This document shows, piece after piece, positions 25,730 to 34,942 of a stretch of DNA of 64,000 nucleotides. Location: NCBI GenBank assembly GCA_043821115.1, contig JBDRDD010000001.1, positions 14,193 through 78,192 of the forward strand, written 5' to 3'. Within the stretch, counting starts at the first letter, position 1, and the number at the start of each line of letters is the position of its first letter. Below the pieces are notes generated by a model, which saw only the letters and a list, made by a program, of their open reading frames with translations, ran no database searches and was not told where the DNA came from. This DNA comes from JBDRDD01 sp043821115. GTDB lineage: Bacteria > CAYTYR01 > UBA6262 > DAOVJB01. Made by a program: the position numbers and the translations under genes.

Positions 25730-27000
25730 ACTTCAAGCTCCTTGAAAAGCTGTGATGTCTGCCTTCTATAAATACCTACCCCAGAGAACATTGTTCCAAG
25801 AACAGAAGCGACAAGACCCGGAATAAACCCTATATAAAAACTCGTCGGTGTCACCCTGGTGCGTATGACACTTGATATGAGCATATCTGCCTGACGCATA
25901 AACGAGCCGAAATCAATCCCGTTAAGCTCTATGTAATATGATATACCTACCCCTATAAGCGTGCCCAGAACAGATCCCGCAAAACCTACAATAATTGCCT
26001 CAAATATCATGCGCCGGTACAGCAGTCCTTTAGCCTCACCCATTGCAAGCCTCACTCCTATCTCGCCGTATCGCCTCAGGCCGTTCATGAGCCCGGCGTT
26101 CCATAACACTATCGCCATAGCAATAACAAATATGAGAACGATTAGAGTCCCGAAAGTAACACCCAGCTGTATATATTCACCCAGGCCGTGTTGCTCTCCC
26201 AGTGCCATTATAAAAGGAGAAAACTCATCATTCTCTTTTGAAAACTCACGGTTGAATTTTTGGGAGAACCCCCTCATATTTTTATCCTCATACATCATAA
26301 GAGGGGTGAAACCAAGAACCTCGCTTGCGGCATCCTGCATATCAAGAGCAAATTGCACATCTGATATATCCGCTATGACCATACTCCTATCCATAGCAGC
26401 TATACCGAAGCGCACCATACCACTCACCCTGAAATTATGCACGACCATGGCACCATGCATTGTAGAACCTATGAGAGTCGCACGATCCCCCACGGAAAGA
26501 CTGAGCCTTCTAGCAAAATCATGGCTTAGAAGTATTTCATTAGCCTTCTCCGGTATATGTCCTTCGACTAGAGCATTTTCAAGATTCAATATTCCCTTAT
26601 CCGGAGCCGACTTATCAAACATATTCACAGCAATACCGGCAACAGGGGACTGGACGCGCGTTTCACCCGACTCATCAGGTATATCAAGAAGACCCCCAAA
26701 ACGTATTCTCGGCGTCCATATCATCTCAGGTTCATATTCCCTTAGCCTTTTAGTAAAATCATCTACACCAAGAATTGCCAGGTCGTTGGGAGATTGGTCC
26801 ATAAGTTCCGCGTATGCTCTTGTTGTCACCTTGACATGTCCTGTATCAAATCTGGCGTTTGAACTCACGACATCTCCCATGACCCCCTGCATGAATCCGT
26901 GAAGAAATACCGTCAGAAATGCTCCTGCCGCAACCATGAGTACGGGAAAAAGACTTCTGTGGCGGTCACGCATTAAACCTTTTAGTAAAAAATTTATCAT
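25726..27000 (-). CDS. ABC transporter permease, FtsX/LolE type (second)
   Basis: 424 residues. One N-terminal helix (residues 15-40), a large periplasmic MacB_PCD-type domain (about 40-270), then three helices in the FtsX domain (LIVLIFVIAMAIVLWNAGLMNGL, IVGFAGSVLGTLIGVGISYY, YIGFIPGLVASVLGTMFSG). R-R-Y-G-E-I-G-V-R-L-A-M-G is the cytoplasmic coupling motif that contacts the ATPase. It forms a heterodimer with the preceding permease. Start and stop are both in ATGA overlaps. Confidence 0.92.
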   Translation of the reverse strand: MINFLLKGLMRDRHRSLFPVLMVAAGAFLTVFLHGFMQGVMGDVVSSNARFDTGHVKVTTRAYAELMDQSPNDLAILGVDDFTKRLREYEPEMIWTPRIRFGGLLDIPDESGETRVQSPVAGIAVNMFDKSAPDKGILNLENALVEGHIPEKANEILLSHDFARRLSLSVGDRATLIGSTMHGAMVVHNFRVSGMVRFGIAAMDRSMVIADISDVQFALDMQDAASEVLGFTPLMMYEDKNMRGFSQKFNREFSKENDEFSPFIMALGEQHGLGEYIQLGVTFGTLIVLIFVIAMAIVLWNAGLMNGLRRYGEIGVRLAMGEAKGLLYRRMIFEAIIVGFAGSVLGTLIGVGISYYIELNGIDFGSFMRQADMLISSVIRTRVTPTSFYIGFIPGLVASVLGTMFSGVGIYRRQTSQLFKELEV

Positions 27001-28169
27001 GAGAGCTTACCTTTGAGCGCTTCTGTCGGTTTTAACTTAGCTATCTTCCTGCTCGGCATGAAACTTACTATGGTAACAGTCGTCATTACAATAAATACGG
27101 TTACAAGGACAAGCCTGAGGGAATAGGAAGGGAAAAGCCTTCCAGTGAGCGCGTAGCCGTAGCTTTCGGTCGCTTGGGGAAGACCTATCCCGTGGCGCGC
27201 CGTAAAAACTATAAGCGGTATACCATAAATGGCTCCAAAAGCGATAGCCAGGATACCGTGAATAGCACCTTCAAGGGTAAAAAGGGCTACAACCCTAAAT
27301 CTGGTCATGCCGAGTGCAATGAGTGTTCCTATCTCTTTTCTCCTCCTGAATATCGCCAGTACCTGCGTGTCGAAAATAGCCAGGATTGCTAAAAACAGCA
27401 GTATGGAATACATAACAGTCGAGCTCACGCGTTTTGAGCGCACCATGGCATATATATCAGAGAGGAGAAAATCTCTGTCCCGGAATATCCACCCAGAAAT
27501 ATCATCCTGGGCTTCTTTTCCTTCCCCTACAACGATTATAGTTGCCTCGCCTTCTAACCGTGCCATTTCACGAAGCCTCTCGAGCGGCAGCCATAGCTGA
27601 CCCTTGTCAATATTTATGACCTCTGTATCCATAATAACAGCTATCTTTGCATCAACAGCATCAAATGTACCGTTTGCATCCCTCCACCTTATAGTAAGCT
27701 CATCCCCAAGACCAATGGCCATGCTTTTTGCCATGCGCCTGCCAACCATAACAGGCAATATATCCCCTTCCACAACAAGGCTTGCGGTCGGTATATCAAG
27801 CACTTTCTGAGAAGGGTCTATACCTTTAAGAAGAACCGACTGCATCCTTCCCTCTGGATAAATAGTGCCCTGCCTTATTAATATTGCGACTGCCTCACTA
27901 TTTTGAACAGTAGCTTCGAGCTGTTGCGGTACAGCCGCATGGCTGTCTTCATATGTCAAGGGATCGTATGGGTCGTAATTTTCGTGCCAGTACTGCCCTC
28001 CCCCTATCTCATCGGATATCATGGCATTGGATGCCTGCTTTAGCATCCCAGTGAAAAGACCCTGGTGCCAGATGATAAGAACATAGGCCATGGAAAGAAC
28101 TGCGACATTTAGCCAAGTTCTAAGCCCCGCGCCTTTTATGTTCCGATACGCAAGTTTTACTATCAGCAT
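26997..28169 (-). CDS. ABC transporter permease, FtsX/LolC type (first)
   Basis: 390 residues from the ATG at 28169, which overlaps the ATPase stop as TGATG. It has an N-terminal helix (TWLNVAVLSMAYVLIIW), a periplasmic domain, and three C-terminal helices with the coupling motif R-R-K-E-I-G-T-L-I-A-L-G-M-T. A lipid/lipoprotein exporter half. Neither permease has the extended LolE hook or an obvious LolCDE identity, so the substrate may differ from lipoproteins. Confidence 0.92.
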   Translation of the reverse strand: MLIVKLAYRNIKGAGLRTWLNVAVLSMAYVLIIWHQGLFTGMLKQASNAMISDEIGGGQYWHENYDPYDPLTYEDSHAAVPQQLEATVQNSEAVAILIRQGTIYPEGRMQSVLLKGIDPSQKVLDIPTASLVVEGDILPVMVGRRMAKSMAIGLGDELTIRWRDANGTFDAVDAKIAVIMDTEVINIDKGQLWLPLERLREMARLEGEATIIVVGEGKEAQDDISGWIFRDRDFLLSDIYAMVRSKRVSSTVMYSILLFLAILAIFDTQVLAIFRRRKEIGTLIALGMTRFRVVALFTLEGAIHGILAIAFGAIYGIPLIVFTARHGIGLPQATESYGYALTGRLFPSYSLRLVLVTVFIVMTTVTIVSFMPSRKIAKLKPTEALKGKLS

Positions 28170-28870
28170 CAATCTTCTCCCTCTGGTATGACTCTCTCAT
28201 CCTTTGTTATCTTGCCGTCAACAAGATATATCTTTCTCCTCAAATAAGCTATGACTTTCTGATCATGGGTCGCGAAGATAAAAGTAGTTGAAAGCTCCCT
28301 GTTTAGCTTAACCATCATTTTAAGTATATTGTGAGAGTTTTCTGTGTCAAGATTAGCTGTCGGCTCATCCGCCAACACTATATCCGGACGTTTCACTATA
28401 GCGCGTGCTACAGCAACACGCTGCGACTCCCCACCTGAGAGCTGCGCAGGCCTTGAGTTCATCTTATCCATAAGACCTACCCACTCCAGAGAATCGGTCA
28501 CTTTTTGTTTCCTTTCTTTTTCAGACATCTTCATTATAAGAAGCGGGAACTCCACATTTTCATACACTGTGTAGACCGGAAGCAGGTTATATGTTTGGAA
28601 TATAAACCCCATGTGTTCGCTTCTTAGCTTCGCCGCTTCACCATGGGAGAGACTCTCTATTTTCTTCCCCATTACAACAGCGCTGCCTTCAGAAGGAACA
28701 TCAAGGGATCCTATAATATTAAGCAGTGTTGTCTTCCCTGACCCGCTCGGCCCCACGATACCGCAGAACTCACCTTTGGAGAACGAGGTTGTTATCCCCT
28801 TAAGCGCGGTGAATTCATTTTTTCCCACCGGGTAACGCTTAACCAGTTTTTCAGTATTAATAAGTGCCAT
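28169..28870 (-). CDS. ABC transporter ATP-binding protein, LolD/MacB type
   Basis: 233 residues starting at the ATG at 28870 behind GGAGTTTGTG. Walker A GPSGSGKTTLL, Q-loop FIFQTYNLLPVYTV, signature LSGGESQRVAVARAI, Walker B DIVLADEPTANLD, H-loop FATHD. The arrangement is that of LolD/MacB/FtsE ATPases. It powers the two downstream permeases and follows the barrel gene by 15 bases. Confidence 0.96.
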   Translation of the reverse strand: MALINTEKLVKRYPVGKNEFTALKGITTSFSKGEFCGIVGPSGSGKTTLLNIIGSLDVPSEGSAVVMGKKIESLSHGEAAKLRSEHMGFIFQTYNLLPVYTVYENVEFPLLIMKMSEKERKQKVTDSLEWVGLMDKMNSRPAQLSGGESQRVAVARAIVKRPDIVLADEPTANLDTENSHNILKMMVKLNRELSTTFIFATHDQKVIAYLRRKIYLVDGKITKDERVIPEGED

Positions 28871-28885
28871 CACAAACTCCTTTTA

Positions 28886-30073
28886 TCAGTGGTTGTATGT
28901 AACCATAAGAAGCGCACCGTCCCCGCTGTATGCACTCGTATCTGTCTCCGAGCTTGAGAAAACACTCATTGTTATTAGCCAGTCATCATACGTGCGCTGC
29001 CAGCTCACAAAGCTGTAAAGCTCTTTCTGTTTCCAGTCATAATATCCTATGGCATTTATACTATCAAGCACGCTTACACTGAAATCAACCGAAGCAGCAG
29101 AGATATTAGAGTTATTATCCTGTTCATAGAGTTCGGGACCACTTGACGATACAAAATGTTCATACAAAACATGTACGCCCGGACCTATATCCATGGTATA
29201 ATCTGTTCCAAGTGTAAGAAACTCCTCCCATTCCTGCCAGATAGAACCTTCCGCGTCCATAGAAAACTTCCCTACGGACGCCTCAAACCATGCCCCTATC
29301 CCTATATCCCACTTACCGTCAAAAGCGAACCTGTCCTCAAAGCCGTCTTTAATTACCCTACCGGAGAGATTTTCTTTTCTTCTCCTGTTGCTACGCCAAC
29401 CTGTACTTTCATCAAGAACAATATTAACATCAACATCCCTGCGGTGATAGCTGAATGCTACATCCCCTTTTCCCAGGGAAACCTGAAGGCGTCCCCCAAC
29501 TTCCGGGTTCTTGTTATCTGTTTCATATGTCTCCAGACCCTTTAAATCATTATTTCCGTATAGTCCCCAAAGCCATATGTTTGCATTATTTAGAAAATAG
29601 TACCTGAAAAGCAGACCCTTGACACCATCCGTAAGCTCAAGAGGATCGCGTTCGTCTATCTGGTCAAACCACATGAGCGAACGCAAAACCTGCGCTGGGC
29701 CGAAGTTTACCTTCTGAAGACCCAAGCGAAGCTCACCCTGCTCCCCATAGTATCTTACCCACAGACGGTAGAACTTTGCCCTTGTATTATCATCTATCTC
29801 ATCCATTAAATCCAGGGATGTCCATGTATAAGCATTTACTGAAACTTCAGCATCAATGGCCCCTTTTGTAGGTACAGGATCAAGAATGCTAAGACATGGG
29901 ATATATCTTGTACCGATTTTCCATTGGTCACTATAGGCAAGCCAACCGGAAACTTGACCATTTAGCTCTATTTCTCTGGCTTCTATACTAGATACCCTAA
30001 AAAGCAAAAAAGTAATTTTTAAGACTATTAAAAAAAGAAGTGTATTCCTGTAATTAAATAACCTCTCCTTCAT
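28886..30073 (-). CDS. exported beta-barrel protein leading the ABC/LolA operon
   Basis: 395 residues. An N-terminal hydrophobic segment (TLLFLIVLKITFLLFRVSSIEA) gives way to a strand-rich sequence with alternating aromatic residues (FYRLWVRYYGEQGELRLGLQKV, IGIGAWFEASVGKFSMDAEG, IGYYDWKQKELYSFVSWQRTY), ending LLMVTYNH. It resembles DUF1302- or porin-like 16-20 strand barrels, but I cannot name a family. As first gene of the operon with an ABC transporter and a LolA-like carrier, it may be the outer-membrane end of an export route. Confidence 0.65.
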   Translation of the reverse strand: MKERLFNYRNTLLFLIVLKITFLLFRVSSIEAREIELNGQVSGWLAYSDQWKIGTRYIPCLSILDPVPTKGAIDAEVSVNAYTWTSLDLMDEIDDNTRAKFYRLWVRYYGEQGELRLGLQKVNFGPAQVLRSLMWFDQIDERDPLELTDGVKGLLFRYYFLNNANIWLWGLYGNNDLKGLETYETDNKNPEVGGRLQVSLGKGDVAFSYHRRDVDVNIVLDESTGWRSNRRRKENLSGRVIKDGFEDRFAFDGKWDIGIGAWFEASVGKFSMDAEGSIWQEWEEFLTLGTDYTMDIGPGVHVLYEHFVSSSGPELYEQDNNSNISAASVDFSVSVLDSINAIGYYDWKQKELYSFVSWQRTYDDWLITMSVFSSSETDTSAYSGDGALLMVTYNH

Positions 30074-30090
30074 CGCAATTCCTTTTTGTT

Positions 30091-30579
30091 TTAAGTTATT
30101 TTCTCTTGAGCTTTATCCACCCAATCTTTTATTTTCGTCTTTGCCTTTGCCTTATCTTTTAACTCAACTTCCCTAATTGAAAACTCCCCTATGAAATCAC
30201 ATTCAGGTGTCATCTCCTTTATGGAATTAAAAAGACACCTGTCTCCGCTTCCGCCCATGGTGCAGAAGAGCGCGACTTTCTTACCCTTGAGGGGGTATTC
30301 CACAAGGTAACCCCTTACAGCCGGCACCATATTCCATCCCCATACTGGAGAGCCAATATATATAATTTCATAATCAGCGGAGTCGGTCCTTGGCTTATGG
30401 ATCTGGCTTTTCTTTTGAAAGAGCCCTTCAAAACCTGCAATCATATAGGCAACAAAGCCGTCTTTTCTTTTTTTTATTTCCATTATTCGCTCAACTTCTC
30501 CGCCTGTAGTTTCTGCAATAATCTCCCCTACGAATTTCGTATTGCCTGTCTTAGAGAAATAAACTACCAGTGTCTTCAT
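30091..30579 (-). CDS. flavodoxin family protein
   Basis: 162 residues. The FMN phosphate loop is at the N-terminus (VVYFSKTGNTKFVG, S/T-x-T-G-N-T). YIGSPVWGWNMVPAVRGYL and LFCTMGGSGDRCL are the isoalloxazine-contacting loops. It resembles the short flavodoxin/menaquinone-protoporphyrinogen-oxidase-like group rather than classical flavodoxins. It may serve as an electron carrier with PFOR, whose genes lie 11 kb away. Confidence 0.88.
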   Translation of the reverse strand: MKTLVVYFSKTGNTKFVGEIIAETTGGEVERIMEIKKRKDGFVAYMIAGFEGLFQKKSQIHKPRTDSADYEIIYIGSPVWGWNMVPAVRGYLVEYPLKGKKVALFCTMGGSGDRCLFNSIKEMTPECDFIGEFSIREVELKDKAKAKTKIKDWVDKAQEKIT

Positions 30580-30600
30580 TTTGACACCCCTTTATAAAGT

Positions 30601-30933
30601 TTATCGCAGCAGCATCTGGTGTACGAATGCACCGATAATCCATACGCTAAAGGATAATATGATTATAAATGGAAAAGGGATTTGCTTCTTAAAACAAATA
30701 AACGCTGTAAGGAAAAAAAGAATGCTCGGAAGTATGCCCCACAGGGCACCCGTGGTATATTTAGTGAGAAGATTGTAGTTATCTTTATTTTCCGAATAGA
30801 GCCACAAAAGTACAATTACCCCTGTAAGAGGCATGGTTGCGATAAGACCGGCGAGGGAAGGGAGTTTCTTGCCAAGCCACGTGGCAAGAAAAATTATACA
30901 CAGAGAAATAAGAAGCTTTACCATGTACTGCAT
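30601..30933 (-). CDS. DUF3147-type small membrane protein
   Basis: 110 residues from the ATG at 30933, which follows GGAGG by eight bases; the longer frame is rejected on that ground. Four predicted helices. The block LPSLAGLIATMPLTGVIVLLWLY (two pieces) is the conserved core I recall from DUF3147. Function unknown. It is separated from the flavodoxin gene by 21 bases. Confidence 0.7.
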   Translation of the reverse strand: MQYMVKLLISLCIIFLATWLGKKLPSLAGLIATMPLTGVIVLLWLYSENKDNYNLLTKYTTGALWGILPSILFFLTAFICFKKQIPFPFIIILSFSVWIIGAFVHQMLLR

Positions 30934-31012
30934 TTGCAGAGCCTCCTTTAAGGTCATTTTACGCAGTTGGAGGCAATTTGTCAATAGCTATCGAAAGCTA
31001 TCCTTGACAGCA

Positions 31013-31048
31013 ATGCCCCCTGCAACCATTCATGACTTCAGGGGGCAT
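31013..31048 (-). terminator. hairpin at the end of the kamA/ATP-grasp operon
   Basis: Ten-base perfect stem ATGCCCCCTG/CAGGGGGCAT with a 16-base loop, 23 bases after the GNAT stop. There is no U-run on the minus strand, so it may act as a 3'-end stabiliser or a weak terminator. Confidence 0.4.
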
Positions 31049-31070
31049 AAAATATTCCTTAATACATTTT

Positions 31071-31538
31071 TTATATCTGTTTCTTGGTTTCTTTGTAAAA
31101 AACGATCAGGTCATCCCCTTCTGAATAGAAATCTGGGATAATACCAACCTGCTTAAACCCCTGTTTTGTGTATAGTTTCCGGGCATGGGTGTACTCCATC
31201 CGAGCCGAGGTTTCAACCCGCATAACCGCTTTTTCCTGCTTCGAGTTAATGTATGATTCAACGCTCCCCAGCAACTTCCTGCCTATCCCGTGGCCCTGGA
31301 AACCCTTCTCAACCACTATCCAGTATATATCCCAGCCGTATTCTGTAAGCGGGGTCTTCCCGAATATGGCAAAACCCACCACACTCTCCCCTACGAACTC
31401 ATAGAAGATGTTATAATTCGTAAGCGGGTTATCCGTGTAATCCCGGTACACATCCCTTAAAACATCGATCTCGCCGAGCGTGAATACCCCGGTGCCGCGC
31501 GCTATATCCAGGCATTCATCCCCTTTTAAGAGCGGCAT
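31071..31538 (-). CDS. GNAT family N-acetyltransferase
   Basis: 155 residues from the ATG at 31538, which has AAAGGGG at the right distance; a start eight codons earlier is possible. The acetyl-CoA loop is in VEKGFQGHGIGRKLL (Q-x-x-G-x-G). ARKLYTKQGFKQVGIIPDFY is the usual C-terminal block of RimI-like enzymes. It overlaps the end of the second ATP-grasp gene by 23 bases and is the last gene of the kamA operon. It may acetylate the product of the two ligases or of the aminomutase, much as AblB acetylates beta-lysine, though AblB is longer. Confidence 0.85.
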   Translation of the reverse strand: MPLLKGDECLDIARGTGVFTLGEIDVLRDVYRDYTDNPLTNYNIFYEFVGESVVGFAIFGKTPLTEYGWDIYWIVVEKGFQGHGIGRKLLGSVESYINSKQEKAVMRVETSARMEYTHARKLYTKQGFKQVGIIPDFYSEGDDLIVFYKETKKQI

Positions 31539-32532
31539 AAACACCCCTTTCGAGACCGGCATTGAGGATTTTCTCTATTATATCCTCATAAGTATAGCCC
31601 CTGGCATACGACTGCTTCATAAAACCGCTGTCTCTGTTTATATCCGGGTTGGGATTTACCTCAAGTACAAACAGCTCTTTTTCCCTCTCGCGCATGTCAA
31701 CCCTGCAATATCCCCTGCACTGCAGTACATGCGCTGCCTTCCTGGCGACAGATTCGATGCGGCTTTTGAGTACCGCATCAATACTTTCCGCACTCCTGGG
31801 AAGCAGGGTCCCGAAAGCGCTGCAGGATGATTCCCACTTGGCCCCATAGCTCAAGAACGCTCTTTCCCCCGGGTGTTCCCCATAGTCAAGCACTGATATG
31901 CCAAGTACCAGGTAAGGGCTGTCCCCTATTAAGCCCACGTTATATTCCCTGCCCGATATGAACTCCTCTACTAGAAGGCCCGAAGGAAAATCCCGGAGTT
32001 TTTTTTCTATAACCCTGGAAAGCCCGTCTCGGGCGCTGACTATTGACTCATCATCTATTCCCAGACTTGCGTCCTCGCAACACGGCTTGACGAAAACCGG
32101 GTACTCCAGGCCACAGGCATACGACTGACTTGGTTGTTCAACAACCATCCCTTTCGGGACCTGTATAGCATTATCCCTGAGGACCTGTTTCGCTTTCTGC
32201 TTGTTGAGGCAGACATCCAAAGTATAGGAAGCGTTGCCTGTAAAAGGTATGCCTGTGTTCTCCAGTATATCAGCAAATTCTATTTCCTTGCTTGCATCGT
32301 CGCTGAACCCCTCAAACAGGTTAAAGATACAAATGGGGTTGTACGTAGCTATCGCCGAAGAGATCATCTGGGGATCCTTAAAATCCTCCTGCCTCACCTT
32401 AAACATCTCCACGCTATATCCGCGCTCAAGCAGCGCGTTCCTGAGCTCACCCGCGCACCTGATTACATCGAGAACGTCTTTTCTTGATGTCTCCTCAAAG
32501 CCAAAAGCAACAAGTATTTTTTTGCCGTCCAT
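31516..32532 (-). CDS. Ddl-like ATP-grasp ligase (second)
   Basis: 338 residues, ATP-grasp fold. Substrate-binding N-terminal domain (ICIFNLFEGF in place of the Ddl D-x-V-F-x-x-L-H-G), IPFTGNASYTLDVCLNKQ, the ATP lid (YPVFVKPCCEDASLGI), LLVEEFISGREYNVGLIG, and the magnesium site LFVLEVNPNPDI. D-Ala-D-Ala ligases normally carry E-V-N-T-x-P-G; the change to NPNPD, and pairing with a second ligase and an aminomutase, argue against a cell-wall role. It likely joins an amino acid to an amine in a small peptide. Confidence 0.88.
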   Translation of the reverse strand: MDGKKILVAFGFEETSRKDVLDVIRCAGELRNALLERGYSVEMFKVRQEDFKDPQMISSAIATYNPICIFNLFEGFSDDASKEIEFADILENTGIPFTGNASYTLDVCLNKQKAKQVLRDNAIQVPKGMVVEQPSQSYACGLEYPVFVKPCCEDASLGIDDESIVSARDGLSRVIEKKLRDFPSGLLVEEFISGREYNVGLIGDSPYLVLGISVLDYGEHPGERAFLSYGAKWESSCSAFGTLLPRSAESIDAVLKSRIESVARKAAHVLQCRGYCRVDMREREKELFVLEVNPNPDINRDSGFMKQSYARGYTYEDIIEKILNAGLERGVYAALKRG

Positions 32533-32557
32533 TGATTCCCCTTTTTTTTAGTCAAAA

Positions 32558-33574
32558 TCACCTTAACGAATATCCGTACCTTTTCAGCGATTCCTGCAAG
32601 ATGGCGTGTATCAGGCTCTCGTAGGTGATGCCTCCAAGCCCGCATAGAATAGGCAGGTCACTATACACAGGTGAAAGCCCCGGAAGAGGATTGACGTCTA
32701 TGACTCTTGGAATACCATCTGTTCCTATCCTGAAGTCTATGCGTGCAACATCCCTCAAACCAAGGGCTTTATAGGCACCGAGTGCATAGCGCTCCAGCTT
32801 TGCTTGCATCTTTCTCGGGATCACAGAGCTTGGTTCATATTTTATTTTCGTCCGCCAATCTTTTTTATTCTCAAGGCAATAAAGAAAATCCACGCCTTGC
32901 CCGTCCTGCGGGCTTATGCGCATCATACCCAGTATCCTGGGAAGCTTGTTACCGCAGACCCCCACCGTTATCTCATCTTTCTCCACGAATTCTTCTATGA
33001 CCGCCGGCTGTTTATAACTCACAAGGACACGCCTTAGCTTTTTTTTCAATGCAGCTATATCCCCTACCACCGAGTCAAGGAAAATACCTTTTGATGACCC
33101 CTCCCAGCGTGGCTTTACGACATATTTTTTTCCTCCGCTGAAGATGCCTCTTGTTTTTCCAAGCTCATCCCCGTTTTCGGCTAAAAACATCCGGGGAACG
33201 GGAATTCCACCCGAACGAAGAACAGTGTTGGTCAGGTATTTATCCAGCGTGATTGCCATGGAGAGAGCATCAGAACCTGAATAAGGAATGCCGATACTTT
33301 CAAGTATGCAGGGGACCTGTGATTCCCTTGTGCGCGTATTGCCTTTTCCCTCGGCAATATTGAAGACAAAATCAGGCTTCCTTCTTATTATATTGGCAAG
33401 GAAATCCCTGTCCTGCTCTATGAGCCTGACCCTGAACCCGTACTTGCGTATTTCCTCTCTCAGGCTGTGTATTGTTTCTATCTCGTCGTATTCCTCACAC
33501 TCGTCACCCACACTATTTTTCTTCTTGAGGTTATACACTATCGCAATCGTGCCTATATGTTTTTTCCGCTCCAC
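32558..33574 (-). CDS. Ddl-like ATP-grasp ligase (first)
   Basis: 338 residues, the same length as its neighbour but only distantly similar. N-terminal domain with PDFVFNIAEGKGN, then IPYSGSDALSMAITLDKYLT, the lid KYVVKPRWEGSSKGIFLDS, AVIEEFVEKDEITVGVCG, and the metal-binding VIDVNPLPGLSP, close to the Ddl signature. ATP-grasp enzymes activate a carboxylate as acyl phosphate for attack by an amine. It starts 15 bases after the kamA-like gene and ends 25 bases before the second ligase. Confidence 0.9.
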   Translation of the reverse strand: MERKKHIGTIAIVYNLKKKNSVGDECEEYDEIETIHSLREEIRKYGFRVRLIEQDRDFLANIIRRKPDFVFNIAEGKGNTRTRESQVPCILESIGIPYSGSDALSMAITLDKYLTNTVLRSGGIPVPRMFLAENGDELGKTRGIFSGGKKYVVKPRWEGSSKGIFLDSVVGDIAALKKKLRRVLVSYKQPAVIEEFVEKDEITVGVCGNKLPRILGMMRISPQDGQGVDFLYCLENKKDWRTKIKYEPSSVIPRKMQAKLERYALGAYKALGLRDVARIDFRIGTDGIPRVIDVNPLPGLSPVYSDLPILCGLGGITYESLIHAILQESLKRYGYSLR

Positions 33575-33589
33575 GGAGTATCCCCTGTC

Positions 33590-34732
33590 TCAATCTGTGG
33601 GATTGTGATAGAAAAACGTCTCATGCTTATAGTTTCGCATCGTGAGCCCCTTGGACGAAACCGATATAACGTACTCGGGGTTCAAGGGTATCTTGCCCTT
33701 GCCGTCCACACCGTCAACCACGAAAACGGGAACGCACATGCCGCTTGTATGTCCTCTCATTTTTTCTATTATTTCCACTCCTTTGAATACCGAAGTTCTG
33801 AAATGATGCGCGCCGACAACAGGATCGCACTGGAACAAATAGTACGGTCGGACCCTTATGCTCTGGAGTTTATGGCACAATTCTGTCATCACTTTAGCAT
33901 CGTCATTTATGCCTTTAAGCAGGACCGACTGATTATTCATCGGTATACCGCACTGCTGTATTTTTCTGCATGCCTCCGCAGACTCGGCTGTTATTTCCCT
34001 CGGATGATTGAACTGCACGTTGATCCATATTTTACTGTGTCTTTTCAATGAATCGCACAGGTGCTCATTTACCCTTTCAGGAAGAACTACAGGGGCCCTT
34101 GTCCCGATGCGAATAACCTCTACGTGATGCATCTTCTGAAGCGCCGATAGTATGTAATCCAGCCTTTCCGTGGGAAGGGTCAGGGGGTCTCCGCCGGAAA
34201 CTATAACTTCACGTATCCCCAAATTGCCCCTTATGTACGCCAACGCTTTCTCTATCTCGTTTATACCGGGTTCAGGAGTCTTGTTCTTCCATAGTCTCTT
34301 GCGCGTACAGTGCCGGCAATACATGAAACAGCACCCCGTTACCAAAAGGAGCACCCTGTCGGGATAGCGGTGAACAAGACATGAGAGAGGGGATGTCTTC
34401 TCCTCTCCAAGCGGGTCAATGTTCTCGTAAGACTGGTCGCACACCTCGTTTAGTGACGGGATACATTGCCTGCGTATAGGGTCAAAAGGATCTGAAATTT
34501 TCTCTATCAGGGAGAAATAATACTGCGGGATTCTCATGTGGTAGAGTTTACCCACCTGCTTTAAGAAAACTTTCTCCTTCGGGGCAAACGCAATATAGCG
34601 CGAAAGTGCCTCTATGTTTTTAACCGAATTCCTGTATGCCTTGCGCCAGGATTCTTCTGTTAAAATTTCTTGCTCACTACTCCCTCCAGGATCATCTTCG
34701 GTGGAACAAGTAATTTTTTTGGAATTACCCAT
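33590..34732 (-). CDS. kamA: KamA family radical SAM aminomutase, probable lysine 2,3-aminomutase
   Basis: 380 residues. The radical SAM cluster is C135-x3-C139-x2-C142 (CCFMYCRHCTRKR), followed by IVSGGDPLTLP. The PLP lysine is Lys347 in DGKGKIPL. The two aspartates that grip the lysine side-chain amine in clostridial lysine 2,3-aminomutase (Asp293 and Asp330) appear as Asp303 (QCD) and Asp340 (VVD), with the same 37-residue spacing and the same seven-residue distance to the PLP lysine. Glutamate mutases change these, so lysine to beta-lysine is predicted. It leads a four-gene unit with two ATP-grasp ligases and a GNAT. Confidence 0.88.
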   Translation of the reverse strand: MGNSKKITCSTEDDPGGSSEQEILTEESWRKAYRNSVKNIEALSRYIAFAPKEKVFLKQVGKLYHMRIPQYYFSLIEKISDPFDPIRRQCIPSLNEVCDQSYENIDPLGEEKTSPLSCLVHRYPDRVLLLVTGCCFMYCRHCTRKRLWKNKTPEPGINEIEKALAYIRGNLGIREVIVSGGDPLTLPTERLDYILSALQKMHHVEVIRIGTRAPVVLPERVNEHLCDSLKRHSKIWINVQFNHPREITAESAEACRKIQQCGIPMNNQSVLLKGINDDAKVMTELCHKLQSIRVRPYYLFQCDPVVGAHHFRTSVFKGVEIIEKMRGHTSGMCVPVFVVDGVDGKGKIPLNPEYVISVSSKGLTMRNYKHETFFYHNPTD

Positions 34733-34942
34733 TCTTTTCCCCCTTTTTTTTTAAAAAAATACCCCCCCATTAATAAATAATGAAAAGGGAATTCATCTCT
34801 CTTTAGACTCCTTTTTTTATACCCCGAAAATTCGCAAATAATCATTCTTACCTGCTTTTGCGGAATATGGTCTGTCACCTTATGTTAACGTCAAACAGGG
34901 AACACTATAAACATAGTCAAAAAAAATAATAACTTATCCAGA

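Noticed and set aside
25961..26902. 313-codon plus-strand ORF
   Set aside because: Antisense to the ABC permease gene, Ser/Pro-rich composition typical of shadows, no ribosome site.
34739..34768. Runs of T, A and C (on the plus strand) just before the kamA ATG
   Set aside because: Could be regulatory, but homopolymers of this kind are also frequent assembly errors; no structure found beyond a plausible GGGGG ribosome site.
34660..34878. 72-codon minus-strand ORF in the gap before kamA
   Set aside because: It overlaps the kamA start, crosses homopolymer runs and has no recognisable domain or good ribosome site.
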